Assembly (NCBI GenBank): GCA_039105265.1
Contig: JAPFFF010000009.1
Location: forward strand, 3,162,001-3,226,000
DNA length: 64,000 nucleotides
Direction: 5' to 3'
Source of the DNA: Tritrichomonas musculus
Lineage: Eukaryota > Parabasalia > Tritrichomonadida > Tritrichomonadidae
Each line of letters begins with the position of its first letter. Within the stretch, counting starts at the first letter, position 1. Shown here one piece after another: positions 8,911-19,583 of the stretch. Below the pieces are notes generated by a model, which saw only the letters and a list, made by a program, of their open reading frames with translations, did not search any database and was not told where the DNA came from. The position numbers were made by a program, and so were the translations under genes.

Positions 8911-11358
8911 ATGAATTTAACAATTTTATCTTTATCTCTATCATCGATTTATTCTACATCTCCTCTGCTTGTTGGAAATCAAAATTGTTTTCACAAGTTC
9001 TCTTTTAATAAATATTTTATTCCAACAATTATTTTCAACCCACAAAAAATGTTATTAGAAAAAAGTTCTTTTTCTCAAGGGACTGGATCAATTATATATT
9101 CAAATCAAATTGGAAATTTATTGGAAGATTCTACTACAGAATTTATCGAAAAAATTTTTAACAATTCAAATATTGAAAGTAAAAATATATCTAAAGGAAG
9201 AGCATTAGTTATTGTTCGTGATTGTTCTTTCATTCAAATTCGGCATGGAAATTTTGATGATTACGGAAATGGATTATTTTTAAATAATAATTTGATTAGA
9301 TTATCATATCAAAACACATTTTATATGACGAGTTGTCTCATTGATTCATGCTTTCTCAATAACTCAATTTTGTATCTCGAGTCAAGAGCGACAACAATAT
9401 CACATATATGTTGCAATAGTTTGGATGGAGCCAAAAACCCTTACCCACTCTTTCTCTATTCAGCCCAACCACGTGATACATTTTCCAAGTTTATTTACTC
9501 AACGATTTATGGCACAAATACAGACACCTTAGCAAGAGGAATAATTTTATTAACTGGACTTGGCGCTTTGCGATATCAGTGTATCAATACATCGAATTTT
9601 GTTTTGCCAGATCATGATCAAATGGCTTTAAGAATTGAGGCAGCTTCATGCCTTACGATGCTTATGAATTCTTTTTACAAATTGGATGCTCAAATCATCT
9701 TTTTTTTAAATGTTCATGATGGTGGTTTTGAAAAATATACACATCTTTGTGGAATGTCAAACTTTTGTTCTATTCAACAACGTGATGCTTTTTTTTATCT
9801 TGATATGCTATCGATAACCTCATTTTTGATTGATGAATGCTACTTTTCTGACATAGAAAATAGTGAAAGAGGCATTGTTTTTAGGGGAATCAATGGTAAT
9901 GCAGAGATATGCATATCAAATTGCGTTTTTGAGTCATTTTTGAATACACAAGAATTGAATAGGTATGAAACAATAAACTGCCAAGAGAATGTCTCCAATT
10001 TCCAAACATTGACACTTGCACATTATACTGTTGTTGATAAATGCGATGCACTGCATGTAACAGAAGCTTTTGGATGCCAAAACAGCACTTGCCCTGATAA
10101 TAATGGATGTGAAACGTTTGGATTTAATCCTAATGATGTTTTTTATACAGAAAAGTTTCATCCAGACATTGACACGCCAACACCAACTCCATCCGGTGCA
10201 TTCACAAAAACCCTTGATTTTACAGTTTCTAGTGAATTCACTGAAACTGGCAGATTTTCGAGGTCAATTGCTTTTTCTCAATCTAATTCTTTTAAACCAA
10301 CTCTTAATTTTGACAGAACCAACAGTTTCACACCATCCAACACATTCACTCGTTCTAATTCATTTACAAAATCAAATAATTTTACAAAAACTGATATATT
10401 TTCAAATTCAAACAAGTTTTCAAACACAGAAAAATTTTCAAATTCGTTGAAGTTTTCCAATTCAAATAGATTTACAAATTCGTTGAAGTTTTCCAATTCA
10501 AATAGATTTACAAATTCGTTGAAGTTTTCTAATTCAAATAGATTTACAAATTCGTTGAAGTTTTCAAATACAAATAGATTTACAAATTCGTTGAAGTTTT
10601 CCAATTCAAATAGATTTTCAAATTCGTTGAAGTTTTCAAATACAAATAGATTTACAAATTCGTTGAAGTTTTCCAATTCAAATATATTTTCAAATTCGTT
10701 GAAGTTTTCAAATACAAATAGATTTACAAATTCGTTGAAGTTTTCAGAATCTGATTTATTTAAAAATTCAAATATATTTTCAATGTCTAATTCATTCACA
10801 AAAACAAATCAATTTACTTGTTCACAACATTTTTCACAATCAAGTCGTTTTACTCGTTCACAAACATTTTCACCAACACCAACACAAAGTGACAAAAATA
10901 ACATGAAAACGTATTCAATAATTATATCACAAACAATGACGATTGTCAAAACAGTCACTTTTTCTCAATCATATTCAGAAAAGGCATCATATTATGAATG
11001 CATGAATGACAATGGAATGATTTCGTCTTGCTTAACAAAAACGAATTCTTTCTATATGTTTCCTTACATCATTTTCTCTCTTTCACAGTCACCTGTTTTC
11101 TCTTTATATGAAGAAGAAATCAAATTTAGAAAGACAATGTCTAAAGAAGTTTTCATTGGAGTTGTTTGCGGTTCAGTTTCTGCTTTATTTTCAGTTATTG
11201 GAATCATTGTCCTCTTCAAAAACAGGGGAAGAATGATTGAAATTTCAGACATTTTTGGAGATTCATCAGAAGATGACAATCAAGAAACATTGCAAACAAC
11301 GGAAGTTCAAATTGATACGAACACAATGAAAAATGATTTAGATGATGACTGGCTCTAA
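8911..11358 (+). CDS. Type I surface membrane protein with Phe-x5 hexapeptide stalk
   Basis: 815 residues from the ATG at 8911, chosen because it gives a signal peptide (MNLTILSLSLSSIYSTS). An in-frame ATG at 8776 would add 45 residues and turn this into an internal hydrophobic segment. After the signal come about 380 residues of Asn/Ser/Cys-rich sequence with short strand-like repeats (NCVFES, CSFIQI, SCLIDSCFLNNS), suggesting a right-handed beta-helix as in Pmp-like trichomonad surface proteins. Then, at 10201-10870, an unbroken series of hexapeptides F-(S/T)-x-(S/T)-x-x, in the middle nearly exact 12-residue pairs FTNSLK-FSNSNR. A transmembrane segment (VFIGVVCGSVSALFSVIGIIVLF, coded at 11149-11217) and a 45-residue acidic tail follow. 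The Ser/Thr-rich stalk is probably glycosylated. The role (adhesion or coat) is inferred from the architecture; no named family was recognised. Confidence 0.75.
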   Translation: MNLTILSLSLSSIYSTSPLLVGNQNCFHKFSFNKYFIPTIIFNPQKMLLEKSSFSQGTGSIIYSNQIGNLLEDSTTEFIEKIFNNSNIESKNISKGRALVIVRDCSFIQIRHGNFDDYGNGLFLNNNLIRLSYQNTFYMTSCLIDSCFLNNSILYLESRATTISHICCNSLDGAKNPYPLFLYSAQPRDTFSKFIYSTIYGTNTDTLARGIILLTGLGALRYQCINTSNFVLPDHDQMALRIEAASCLTMLMNSFYKLDAQIIFFLNVHDGGFEKYTHLCGMSNFCSIQQRDAFFYLDMLSITSFLIDECYFSDIENSERGIVFRGINGNAEICISNCVFESFLNTQELNRYETINCQENVSNFQTLTLAHYTVVDKCDALHVTEAFGCQNSTCPDNNGCETFGFNPNDVFYTEKFHPDIDTPTPTPSGAFTKTLDFTVSSEFTETGRFSRSIAFSQSNSFKPTLNFDRTNSFTPSNTFTRSNSFTKSNNFTKTDIFSNSNKFSNTEKFSNSLKFSNSNRFTNSLKFSNSNRFTNSLKFSNSNRFTNSLKFSNTNRFTNSLKFSNSNRFSNSLKFSNTNRFTNSLKFSNSNIFSNSLKFSNTNRFTNSLKFSESDLFKNSNIFSMSNSFTKTNQFTCSQHFSQSSRFTRSQTFSPTPTQSDKNNMKTYSIIISQTMTIVKTVTFSQSYSEKASYYECMNDNGMISSCLTKTNSFYMFPYIIFSLSQSPVFSLYEEEIKFRKTMSKEVFIGVVCGSVSALFSVIGIIVLFKNRGRMIEISDIFGDSSEDDNQETLQTTEVQIDTNTMKNDLDDDWL
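10435..10745 (+). repeat. In-gene tandem repeat, 36-bp period
   Basis: Nearly identical 36-bp units coding FTNSLKFSNSNR inside the surface-protein gene. Units differ at a few positions (N/T, T/S), so the array is probably length-variable between strains. Confidence 0.8.
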
Positions 11359-11486
11359 TAAATATTTATAATATAAAACATTTCTAATCTTCATTTTGAA
11401 ACTCTTCAATGCAATTAATTACAACAATCTTTCCAAAATAAAAAGAAAATTATTCATATTTCAATTAATTTTATAAACTGCGAGTC

Positions 11487-11612
11487 ATTTTTGCATACAA
11501 CTCAATTTTTCTGAATAGTATTGAAAAATGAAAATAATCAACTCAATTTTGAAATAAATAATTATAAGTTTTCAATGATGAATTGAAAAATTAAGCTGTA
11601 TGCAAAAATGAA
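11487..11612. repeat. Small inverted-repeat element (MITE-like), 126 bp
   Basis: The ends TCATTTTTGCATACAACTCA (11487) and the complement of TCATTTTTGCATACAGCTTA (ending 11612) match at about 24 of 26 positions over an AT-rich centre. No clear target duplication was found. Confidence 0.45.
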
Positions 11613-11880
11613 AAACGGTTTACAACTTATGAAATTTCGAATTAAGAACTTGCTTTTATGATCAAAATAGAGTTAAATAATAAACTTTAGAATTGACATA
11701 ACACATAAACATTAACATATTATAATCAACTCAGTTTTCAGTTTGATCAAAAACGATACTGTTAGCTTTTTAAAATATATTTATGTTAAAAATAAATATT
11801 ATATTTTCTTTTTATTATTAGGAAAAAATTACATTTTAAATAATAATTGCTCAAGATAATTATAATCATTTATAAAATTG

Positions 11881-11908
11881 CACTTTTTGAATGACTATTC
11901 AAAAAGTG
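11881..11908. repeat. Perfect hairpin of CACTTTTTGAAT arms
   Basis: Arms of 12 bp (CACTTTTTGAAT and its complement) with a 4-base loop. Same core motif as the hairpin at 8658-8690. Confidence 0.6.
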
Positions 11909-12446
11909 ACTTGTATATAATATTTCATTAATAGTTTTTGAATAGTTTATTTATTTTTTAAATTTTTTTGTATGTAAAATATCTCATTTAATATTTATTA
12001 TCACAAAACTTTATCAATTAAATTGCATTAACATTTAAATATATAATACTATTTTACCAATAATTTCAAAAATTATCCCAGAAGACAATTTGCTGTCTTT
12101 CAATTTTTATGATATCGGACCTGTTGAAGTATAAATTTTTGAATAAAAAAGTAAATGAATTAAAAAAATACTCAATAGGAAATATTTAAAAAATGATTAA
12201 TTTTGATATATTAATAGTTCAAGTGCTACATTTGTGAATTCGCATACTTCTATTCATTTGAAAGTTATGAATTTGGCTAAAACCACTTTTTTTATCACCT
12301 CATTAAAATTGAATTTTAATGTATGCAATAAATAATATTATAGTAAACTTACAAATATCCCAAAATTAAACCCTATTTAAGAAAAAAGTATAACAAAATT
12401 TTTTCAGAATATTGATGATCAATAAAATTTTTTTTCATATTATGTA

Positions 12447-12538
12447 ATGCATCTTTTTATGTTACAAAATTTATACCGATCCTTCCTTTTGATGTAAGTC
12501 TCGGTAAAAATTATGTAAAAATATAAAAAGATGCATCA
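12447..12538. repeat. Small inverted repeat (ATGCATCTTTTTAT ends)
   Basis: Left arm ATGCATCTTTTTATGT and its imperfect complement at the right end, with an inner ATACCGA/TCGGTA match. It resembles a miniature inverted-repeat element. Confidence 0.4.
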
Positions 12539-12970
12539 ATTTTTTTATTTACATGAATAATCTCAAAATATTATTCACCATTTTTCTCCTATTTTTCTTT
12601 CAATTTATTCTCTCAAAAAGTTGAGACACAATCTCTCTCGCTACACTCAAAATACTTTTAATAAACCTTGAAAACTGTTTAAAATCATCTTTTTTATGTT
12701 CTTATTTTGTTTTATTGATATATACTTACAAAATAAAAGTTCCACCATTATGTGCGATGATTTAAAAGAAAAAAAATCATTCAATTTTGAATGATTTTTA
12801 AGAAAAAGTGGAGGTATAAAATTCAAAATTTTCCATGGAAAAGTGGAAATTTTAAATCTTCAAAAAATTTTCAATATGGCACAAAATCATAAAATTTCCA
12901 TTTTTTTTTTTTTTTCATTTTTTTTTTTTTTTGTTTTTAATTCAACACTCTAGAAGGTAAGTTCAAACTA

Positions 12971-13681
12971 ATGCCTATTCCAAGAAAGAATCAAAATGAA
13001 TTTTTTATTCCACCAATCAATCAATTAATTTTTGAACAAGATAATAATCAAGCTGTAATATACCAATTTGAAGATGATTATCATCCAAGCGTAAGTGTTT
13101 TTAGACTTGTAAATCTTGCACGGGAAGAATATAATGAATTGGCAACGATTGTGCGGAATAATTTTGTTTATATGGCACATATACATTTAATATTTCTTTC
13201 AGAAAATTTACAACGTAATTTCATATCTGAAATGATGAAAATATTATATGATACCCAAAATACAGACAATTCAGTATCATTTGAGAGTTTAAGAACTTCT
13301 CCAATTTATACCGGCTTTGAGGAGTTCTTGATGTCATTTTTGGGCAGAACATTGGCTAATGATCTTATTTCATTAACTTATGAACTTTATTTTGATATGG
13401 ATGGCAATGATACAGTTCAAAATCTTTTGGGAGCAGAATTACATGCAAATTTAAGAAAAAATATTATTAATCATTACTACAAATTGTCATTTGAAAAAAA
13501 AGAAAAAGATTTGAAAATGTTTAGAAAAAAATTATATAAACAATTCAAAGAATTCAAATCGTATCAACATTATTTCAATAAAACAGCCAAATATCAAACA
13601 CGTAATAAAATAAACATCAAAAACTATTTTCAATCAATATATAAAAACCGACAAGCATTATGTTATTTGTGCTTTATTTAA
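12971..13681 (+). CDS. Unknown protein, 236 residues
   Basis: Not recognised. The ATG at 12971 follows a T-rich leader and the frame ends TAA at 13679. The N-terminus (MPIPRKNQNEFFIPPINQL) looks disordered; the middle is amphipathic and Asn/Leu/Ile-rich (FEEFLMSFLGRTLANDLISLTYELYF); the last 80 residues are strongly basic (KKEKDLKMFRKKLYKQFKEF). No signal peptide or membrane span. Its coding composition is close to the surrounding DNA, it sits alone beside decayed repeats, and a poly-A tract follows the stop. It could be a lineage-specific gene or a fragment of a mobile element. Confidence 0.45.
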   Translation: MPIPRKNQNEFFIPPINQLIFEQDNNQAVIYQFEDDYHPSVSVFRLVNLAREEYNELATIVRNNFVYMAHIHLIFLSENLQRNFISEMMKILYDTQNTDNSVSFESLRTSPIYTGFEEFLMSFLGRTLANDLISLTYELYFDMDGNDTVQNLLGAELHANLRKNIINHYYKLSFEKKEKDLKMFRKKLYKQFKEFKSYQHYFNKTAKYQTRNKINIKNYFQSIYKNRQALCYLCFI

Positions 13682-14904
13682 TAAACATTGAATTATAAAA
13701 AAAAAAAAAAAAAATTTCTTTTGTTTTAAAATTTGTCCAATAAATGGAAAGTGATATGAAATATTTTTTTCACCATATGATAGGTCAATTTTATAAAAAG
13801 TGACAGAAAAAAAATCAACAATGCTAGTTATAAATTCAGCATTAGGAATAAGATTAGAAAATACTGGTGTCAAATTCAATTCATTTCACTTCATTTCCCA
13901 ATTAGTGGACAAACTTTATCATACTACAAATAAATCACTTGCTCCTCAATAAAACGCAATTCAAGGATATTTTCTATGAGCTTGTAGAAATATAGATAAA
14001 AATCTTATAAATTTAATTTTTTTTTTTTTTTTTTTTTTTATTTTTTGATAGGTTATATCTGAAAAAGTTGAAATTTCATCAGAATTGTTAGATAGTTTTC
14101 AAATTTGAATGCTTCATTCAATCTCTTTTAAATTTTTTTGAGGCAAACTTGCAAGGTAGTCATTTCTCGTACACTGAAAGTTTTTGCTTCATTCAATCTG
14201 ATATCAGAAAAATTTATTTATCGATACTATCGATAAATAAATCCGATGACTGATGAGTATCGATAAATACGTTTAGGCAAACCGTCGATAAATGGTTTTT
14301 ATCGACGGTTTTTCTTATGATAAAATTTGACAAAAAATTTTTTATTACCGATGAACATCGATAAAAAAATTGACCTTGTTACACTTTATTTTAACATTTA
14401 AATTTTGCAATTATATTTCAAATGCTGTGGTGATTTTTATGAATTTTGCAATTTGTTCTCTTGAAATAAAAAAACTCACAAATACGAATGCGAAGTGGAA
14501 AAATTAATCATTACACAGGAAAAATCACAGTTTAATTTCATGAAGCTCGAATTATGGACTTTCTAGCTAGAAATGGAAGTTCAAAATCTATGTCCTCCAG
14601 TTCGTGAATAAAAATATTCTTCAATTTTTATGATTTTTTCTTGACATTTCCAAAATTCAGCATAAATATTTCAAAAACATACTCAATTCAGCAAGATTTT
14701 ATGAAAACAATAAAGGCTTAAAAGCACTTGTTTTTATACCAGACAGATTTATTTATGACAATGACAGAAAATATTGATGAATTTTTTTTTATATTGAAAA
14801 ATAAAGAAATAAAGATTATCATAATTTTCTTTTATTATTTTGATTCTTCAGAAGTGTCTGAAAAAAAAATGGCCCAAGATTTTAGAAATTCCTTTATACC
14901 ATGT
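13682..14904. other. Non-coding region with ATCGATAAA cluster
   Basis: No credible gene. A-run at about 13699, T-run at about 14018-14039. Between 14217 and 14365 there are about six ATCGATAAA-like motifs, two forming a 13-bp perfect stem (AACCGTCGATAAA, 14280-14310). A short TTG-started frame at 14728-14943 is not credible. Confidence 0.45.
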
Positions 14905-15356
14905 AATATTTATATGTTTAACAAGTTGTTGGTCAAATATTGAGCATATTCCTCTGTTCAATTTCGAGAAACAATAAAATCAAATCTGATCAATTATTGA
15001 AGTTTTTTAAAGATTGATTAAATTAATAAATGTTTTCATTTATAGTATTGTTTATTAACTATGATTATATATTTTTATTAAAATAAAATTCAAGTATAAA
15101 CTAGATATTTTTATTTTTTTAAAAAATTTCAAAAGGCAAACGTTTTTAAAAAGATTGAGATTGCCCAGGTTTGAAAGACCCTATTTTTAATCTTCATCAT
15201 ATTGTATTCTATTATATTTAATTAATTGTTTTTTTGTAATTTGCTTCTGATAAAGAAAAAAAAAGAATTATTAAAAATTTTTAAATAAAAAATTAACGTT
15301 TTGCCTCAATTTTTTCAAAGTATCACTGAATTTTTTCAAGCATCTTTAAGAAAATT
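14905..15356 (+). repeat. Large inverted repeat, left arm (452 bp)
   Basis: Read against the complement of 16068-16498 it appears identical base for base from its outer end (AATATTTATATGTTTAACAA) to the GCCTCAATTTTTTCAA region, where this arm has 21 extra bases between two copies of AATTTTTTCAA. The arms are separated by 711 bp. Confidence 0.85.
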
Positions 15357-16067
15357 AAAAAAATATGAATAACAAAGAGATATCTCTCAAGGATTTTAAA
15401 ATAAATAGGTTAAATGTTCTTTTTTATGTTTTTATAATAAGTATACAAGAAGATATTTACTTTCAAATAGCACAAAATTACTATGAAGATAATTCTTTAA
15501 AACATTAATTGTGAATATTTATTTTTAACATTTAAAAATTAAGACTCACTAATTATATCTCATTAATATGATATTTATGTGAATTAACTTATTATTTTTT
15601 TATTTGGATCAATACTTGTGAATGTCTATTGACAATCAAAATGACATTTTTCCAACCATTATTTCGGTTTATTGTGCTTTTAGAATTATCATATTAGTTA
15701 ATATTAAAATTCTTATTTGGAAGCTAATTCAAAGAAAGTAATATTGTAAAAAAAAATCAAATAATGGTATCGAGCCCCTAACGAAGCTTGTTCAAAGGTA
15801 TGATAACCTTGTTGATTTGTTTTGAAATGTAAGAATCATTATTTCACCTTGGGAATAAGAGATTTATGCTTATCAAATTAATATAAAAATTTTTTCAAAT
15901 ATTAATAATTAATATTTTTCTCAGAATTAAACAGAGATTTTTATTAAATAATTTGTAAATAAAACTTTTTAGAATTTATTTTAATAAATAATTTGGCTGT
16001 GTATGAAAATCTTGGGCCAATTTTTCTAAAAATGTTAATAAATTTGTTCATATAAAACTCTTTTTTA
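15357..16067. other. Spacer of the large inverted repeat
   Basis: AT-rich, no gene. Near its right end AAAATCTTGGGCCA matches, inverted, TGGCCCAAGATTTT just outside the left arm (about 14871), so more than one inversion may have occurred here. Confidence 0.5.
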
Positions 16068-16498
16068 AATTTTCTTAAAGATGCTTGAAAAAATTGAGGC
16101 AAAACGTTAATTTTTTATTTAAAAATTTTTAATAATTCTTTTTTTTTCTTTATCAGAAGCAAATTACAAAAAAACAATTAATTAAATATAATAGAATACA
16201 ATATGATGAAGATTAAAAATAGGGTCTTTCAAACCTGGGCAATCTCAATCTTTTTAAAAACGTTTGCCTTTTGAAATTTTTTAAAAAAATAAAAATATCT
16301 AGTTTATACTTGAATTTTATTTTAATAAAAATATATAATCATAGTTAATAAACAATACTATAAATGAAAACATTTATTAATTTAATCAATCTTTAAAAAA
16401 CTTCAATAATTGATCAGATTTGATTTTATTGTTTCTCGAAATTGAACAGAGGAATATGCTCAATATTTGACCAACAACTTGTTAAACATATAAATATT
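16068..16498 (-). repeat. Large inverted repeat, right arm (431 bp)
   Basis: Complement of 14905-15356 except for the 21-bp indel flanked by microhomology. It ends next to the 3' end of the broken Sel1 gene. Confidence 0.85.
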
Positions 16499-16510
16499 TT
16501 CTGGTATCAA

Positions 16511-17950
16511 TTATATCCTGAAAACTAGAACAGAAAAAATTTCGAACACTTCTGATTCTTCTTTAATTTTCTGTAAAAGAAGATCAAGATTTGATTTTGC
16601 ACTCGAATCACCAAGTTCAATTGCTTTATTATAATATTCAATCGATTTGGATTAGTTTTTCTCAACACCTTCACCTCTTTCATAACAAAGCCCTAAATTA
16701 TTGAATCCAATTGCGTAACCATGTTCTGATGCTTTCTCATTGCATTCAATCATTTTATTATAATTTTTTTCAACTCCTTGTCCTTTTTTGTAAAGTTCTG
16801 CTATATGAATAAACGAGGCAAAATTCCATTTTTCAATCGATTGAATGAAATATTTATGACATTTGGAATAATCTCGCTCAACTCCAGTTCCGCTAAAATA
16901 GCAAAATCCTAGATTATATAGTGCTGTTGAATTACCAAGTGAAGCTGCTTTTTCATAATATTCAAGCATTTTTGAATAATCATGCTCAACTCCAATTCCT
17001 TGTTCATAAAAGTAACCTAACTTAGTAAGTGATTCTGAATCACCAAGCTTAGCTGCTTTTTCATAATATTCAAACATTTTTGAATAATCTTGTTCAACGC
17101 CTTTTCCGTTTTGATAGCAACGTACCAAATTGAATAGTGCATCTGAATTATCAAGTGAAGCTGCTTTTTCATAATATTCAAGCATTTTTGAATAATCTTG
17201 CTCAACTCCTTTTCCTTGCTCATAACAATTAGCTAATGAGTTTAATGCATCTAAATTTTCAATTTTCGCCTGCTTTCTCGTAATATTCAATCATTTTTGT
17301 ATAGTTTTGATCAACACCTAATCCTTGTTCATATTAAAAGCCTAATCTACTCAATGCATTTGAATTACCAAGTTCACTTGCTTTTTCATAAAATTCAATT
17401 GCTTTCGAATAGTTTATTTCAACTCCAATTCCAGTCGAATAGACACCACCTGAATTATATAATGCATCTGAATCTCCAAGTTCACTTGCTTGCTCACAAC
17501 ATTCAATCATTTTAGAATAACTTTGTTCAACTCCATTTCCATGTTCATATGCAATTCCTAAGTATATCGTTGCTCCAGTATCTCCTTGTTTCGATGCTTT
17601 CTTGAAATATTCAACTGCTTTCGAATAATTCTGTTCAAGAATTTTCTCTTCATAATAACATGCACCTAAACAAAATACTGCTTTTGTATTACCAAGTTTG
17701 GCAGCTTTTTCATAGTATTCAATCATTTTATTGTTATCTTGTACAACTCCAATTCCTTTTTCATAGCAACGTCCCAAATTGATTAGCGCATCTGAATTAT
17801 CAAGTGCAGCTGCTTTTTCATAATATTCAAATTCTTTTGAGTAATTTTGTTCAACTCCAATTCCTTTTTCATAGCAATATCCTAGATTATGTAAGGCCGA
17901 TGATTCACCAAGTAAAGCTGCTTTTTCATAATGTTCCAGAATTCTGGAAT
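16511..17950 (-). pseudogene. Broken Sel1-like repeat protein gene
   Basis: Read on the minus strand, about 1.4 kb codes about twelve Sel1/TPR-like repeats of 36 residues (consensus LGxCYExGxGVEQDYSKMxEYYEKAAxLGxSxA). Such proteins are helical scaffolds and adaptors and are abundant in trichomonads. The frame is broken: in-frame TAA at 17334-17336 (before YEQG) and at 16652-16654 (where the repeat expects Tyr after EKN), and a frame change near 17275. The repeat runs on past both stops to a final TAA at 16511-16513. The 5' end is missing: homology stops near 17950, where a different decayed gene begins on the other strand. The many intact repeat units suggest fairly recent inactivation. Translation through the stops is unlikely, since TAA ends other genes here. 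Confidence 0.8.
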
Positions 17951-17989
17951 GACATCTGTGTGGATAAAAACCACATCATTTTTTTTAAA

Positions 17990-18416
17990 ATGTCAGACAC
18001 AGCACGCATGAGGAAGCCAATCAAGGATCAATCACCTTCATTTGGCTGAGCAGGTGTTGAATCACACAGATCAACAACGACGACAACTTATTCAGGCAGG
18101 CCACATACAGATTCAGAAAAGATGAGAAAACTAATCCAAAGATCAGACACCTTCATTTGGAAAAGCAGGCGCTGAATCACACAGAACGACGACGACAACG
18201 ACGACAACTTGTTCAGGCAAACAACAAACAGATTCAGAAAAGATGAGGAAGCCAAACAAGAACCAAACTCCTTTATTTGGCCGAGCAGGTGTTGAATCGC
18301 ATAGAGTTGAAACATCATCAGGAACTTCTGTTAGGAAATCACGAACAGATTCAGAAAAGATGAGGAAGCCAATCAGGTCGAACGCTCCAAGCTTTGCACA
18401 AGATAATGTAAGATAA
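17990..18416 (+). pseudogene. 3' remnant of a gene made of 39-residue repeats
   Basis: Four degenerate units of about 117 bp begin near 18008, 18122, 18243 and 18360, each with TDSEKMRKPI and most with (S/T)P(S/L)FGxAGVESHR. The last two units read in one open frame to TAA at 18414-18416 (ending SFAQDNVR). The first unit has an in-frame TGA after SPSFG, and the frame shifts within the second. The protein would be basic, Ser/Thr-rich and disordered. The family is unknown. Its junction with the Sel1 remnant near 17950 suggests rearrangement. Confidence 0.55.
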
Positions 18417-19583
18417 ATAAATAAAAACGTTTTTTATGAAAATTATATTTTCATTCTTTCTTATTAAATCAATTTCATTCAAAGTAGAAAATAATTCAAA
18501 TTGAATTTCCAACTGTAATGATGAAACATGCATCAAATTAATGAAATAACTCAAATTTTAAAACTTTTTTCTTTCATTATGATAAACACGATGCTGTTAG
18601 TCTTTACAATAAGATTTCTCTTATCCAAACTTAATTAATTATATAAAGTTTGGAAATCACATTTCAAACTGGTATAATTTTTATGTTAGGAACAAAATAT
18701 GACTTATTATAAAAAGCGTTGACCCATAACATAGATCACAAGAAATGATAAAAAACTAATCTATCGTAATTATTTCATTTTTCTATAAGACCAGACGAAG
18801 TAAACAATACTACAATCAATTTTATAAATTTAGGTCTGCAATCATTTAAAAAGAAAGTGAAAATCATCAACAACGTCTATACTTGAATTATATGAAGAAA
18901 AAAATATTCCTCTCTCAAATTTGTTATTAAGGCTTATTTATTTAAATTAATAGGCTGTTACAAAAATGTATCAATAATGTTTTTGGCAGTTCAAGCAAAA
19001 AAAGCATAATATGCTGAAATTTCATTGTCTAAAATAACTAAACTAAAAACCCAAATATAATATTGTGATGACATGAAGCTGAAAAAAAAGAATATCATTG
19101 TTCAAATTGGCATGCATAAAACGTTTATAAAGGTGCTCACATTTACTTTTAAATAATTAAATTCTCATTGGTAATATAAAATTTTGAATAATTTTTTGAT
19201 CTCATTCTTTGATATAACATATGAGAACATTGTTGATTGAATTGCTCATATGTTCATGAATGCTTATTGCATATCTCACAATGCATATTATTTAAAAAAT
19301 ATTTTTAACCAATTTTGAATACTTAATAATCTTAAATACAAATGTATAAAAGTTATTTAATGAATAAAATATGTTTTATACCTAAAAAAAAAAAAGATCA
19401 TAATTGTATTAAATTTACAAATAACATTTCAAGATGCAAAAAATATTTTAAACTAATATATTAATTAATTTAGAGCATTTGTAAATTAAATTTATTAATT
19501 AGAAAACGCAATAAAATAAGATACATTTATAAATTTTTAATTCACAATTTAAAAGAAAATTCTATTGTTGGTTTTATTAGAGG
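18417..19583. other. Intergenic, AT-rich
   Basis: No gene or clear repeat seen. A possible initiator TCACAA lies at 19542-19547, 42 bases before the kinase start. Confidence 0.5.

Larger units (their letters stand above)
11359..12970. other. Intergenic with three small inverted-repeat structures
   Basis: No gene seen. It holds inverted repeats at 11487-11612, 11881-11908 and 12447-12538 (listed separately), a simple stem at about 12768-12801 (AAAAATCATTCAA with its complement), and T-runs at 12899-12935 just before the next gene. Confidence 0.5.

Noticed and set aside
10278-10799. 173-residue frame with NEFVNLFELENF repeats on the minus strand
   Set aside because: Antisense of the Phe-x5 repeats of the surface protein.
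14728-14943. 71-residue frame overlapping the left arm of the inverted repeat
   Set aside because: TTG start, low-complexity Phe/Ile/Lys content, no family; half lies in non-coding repeat.
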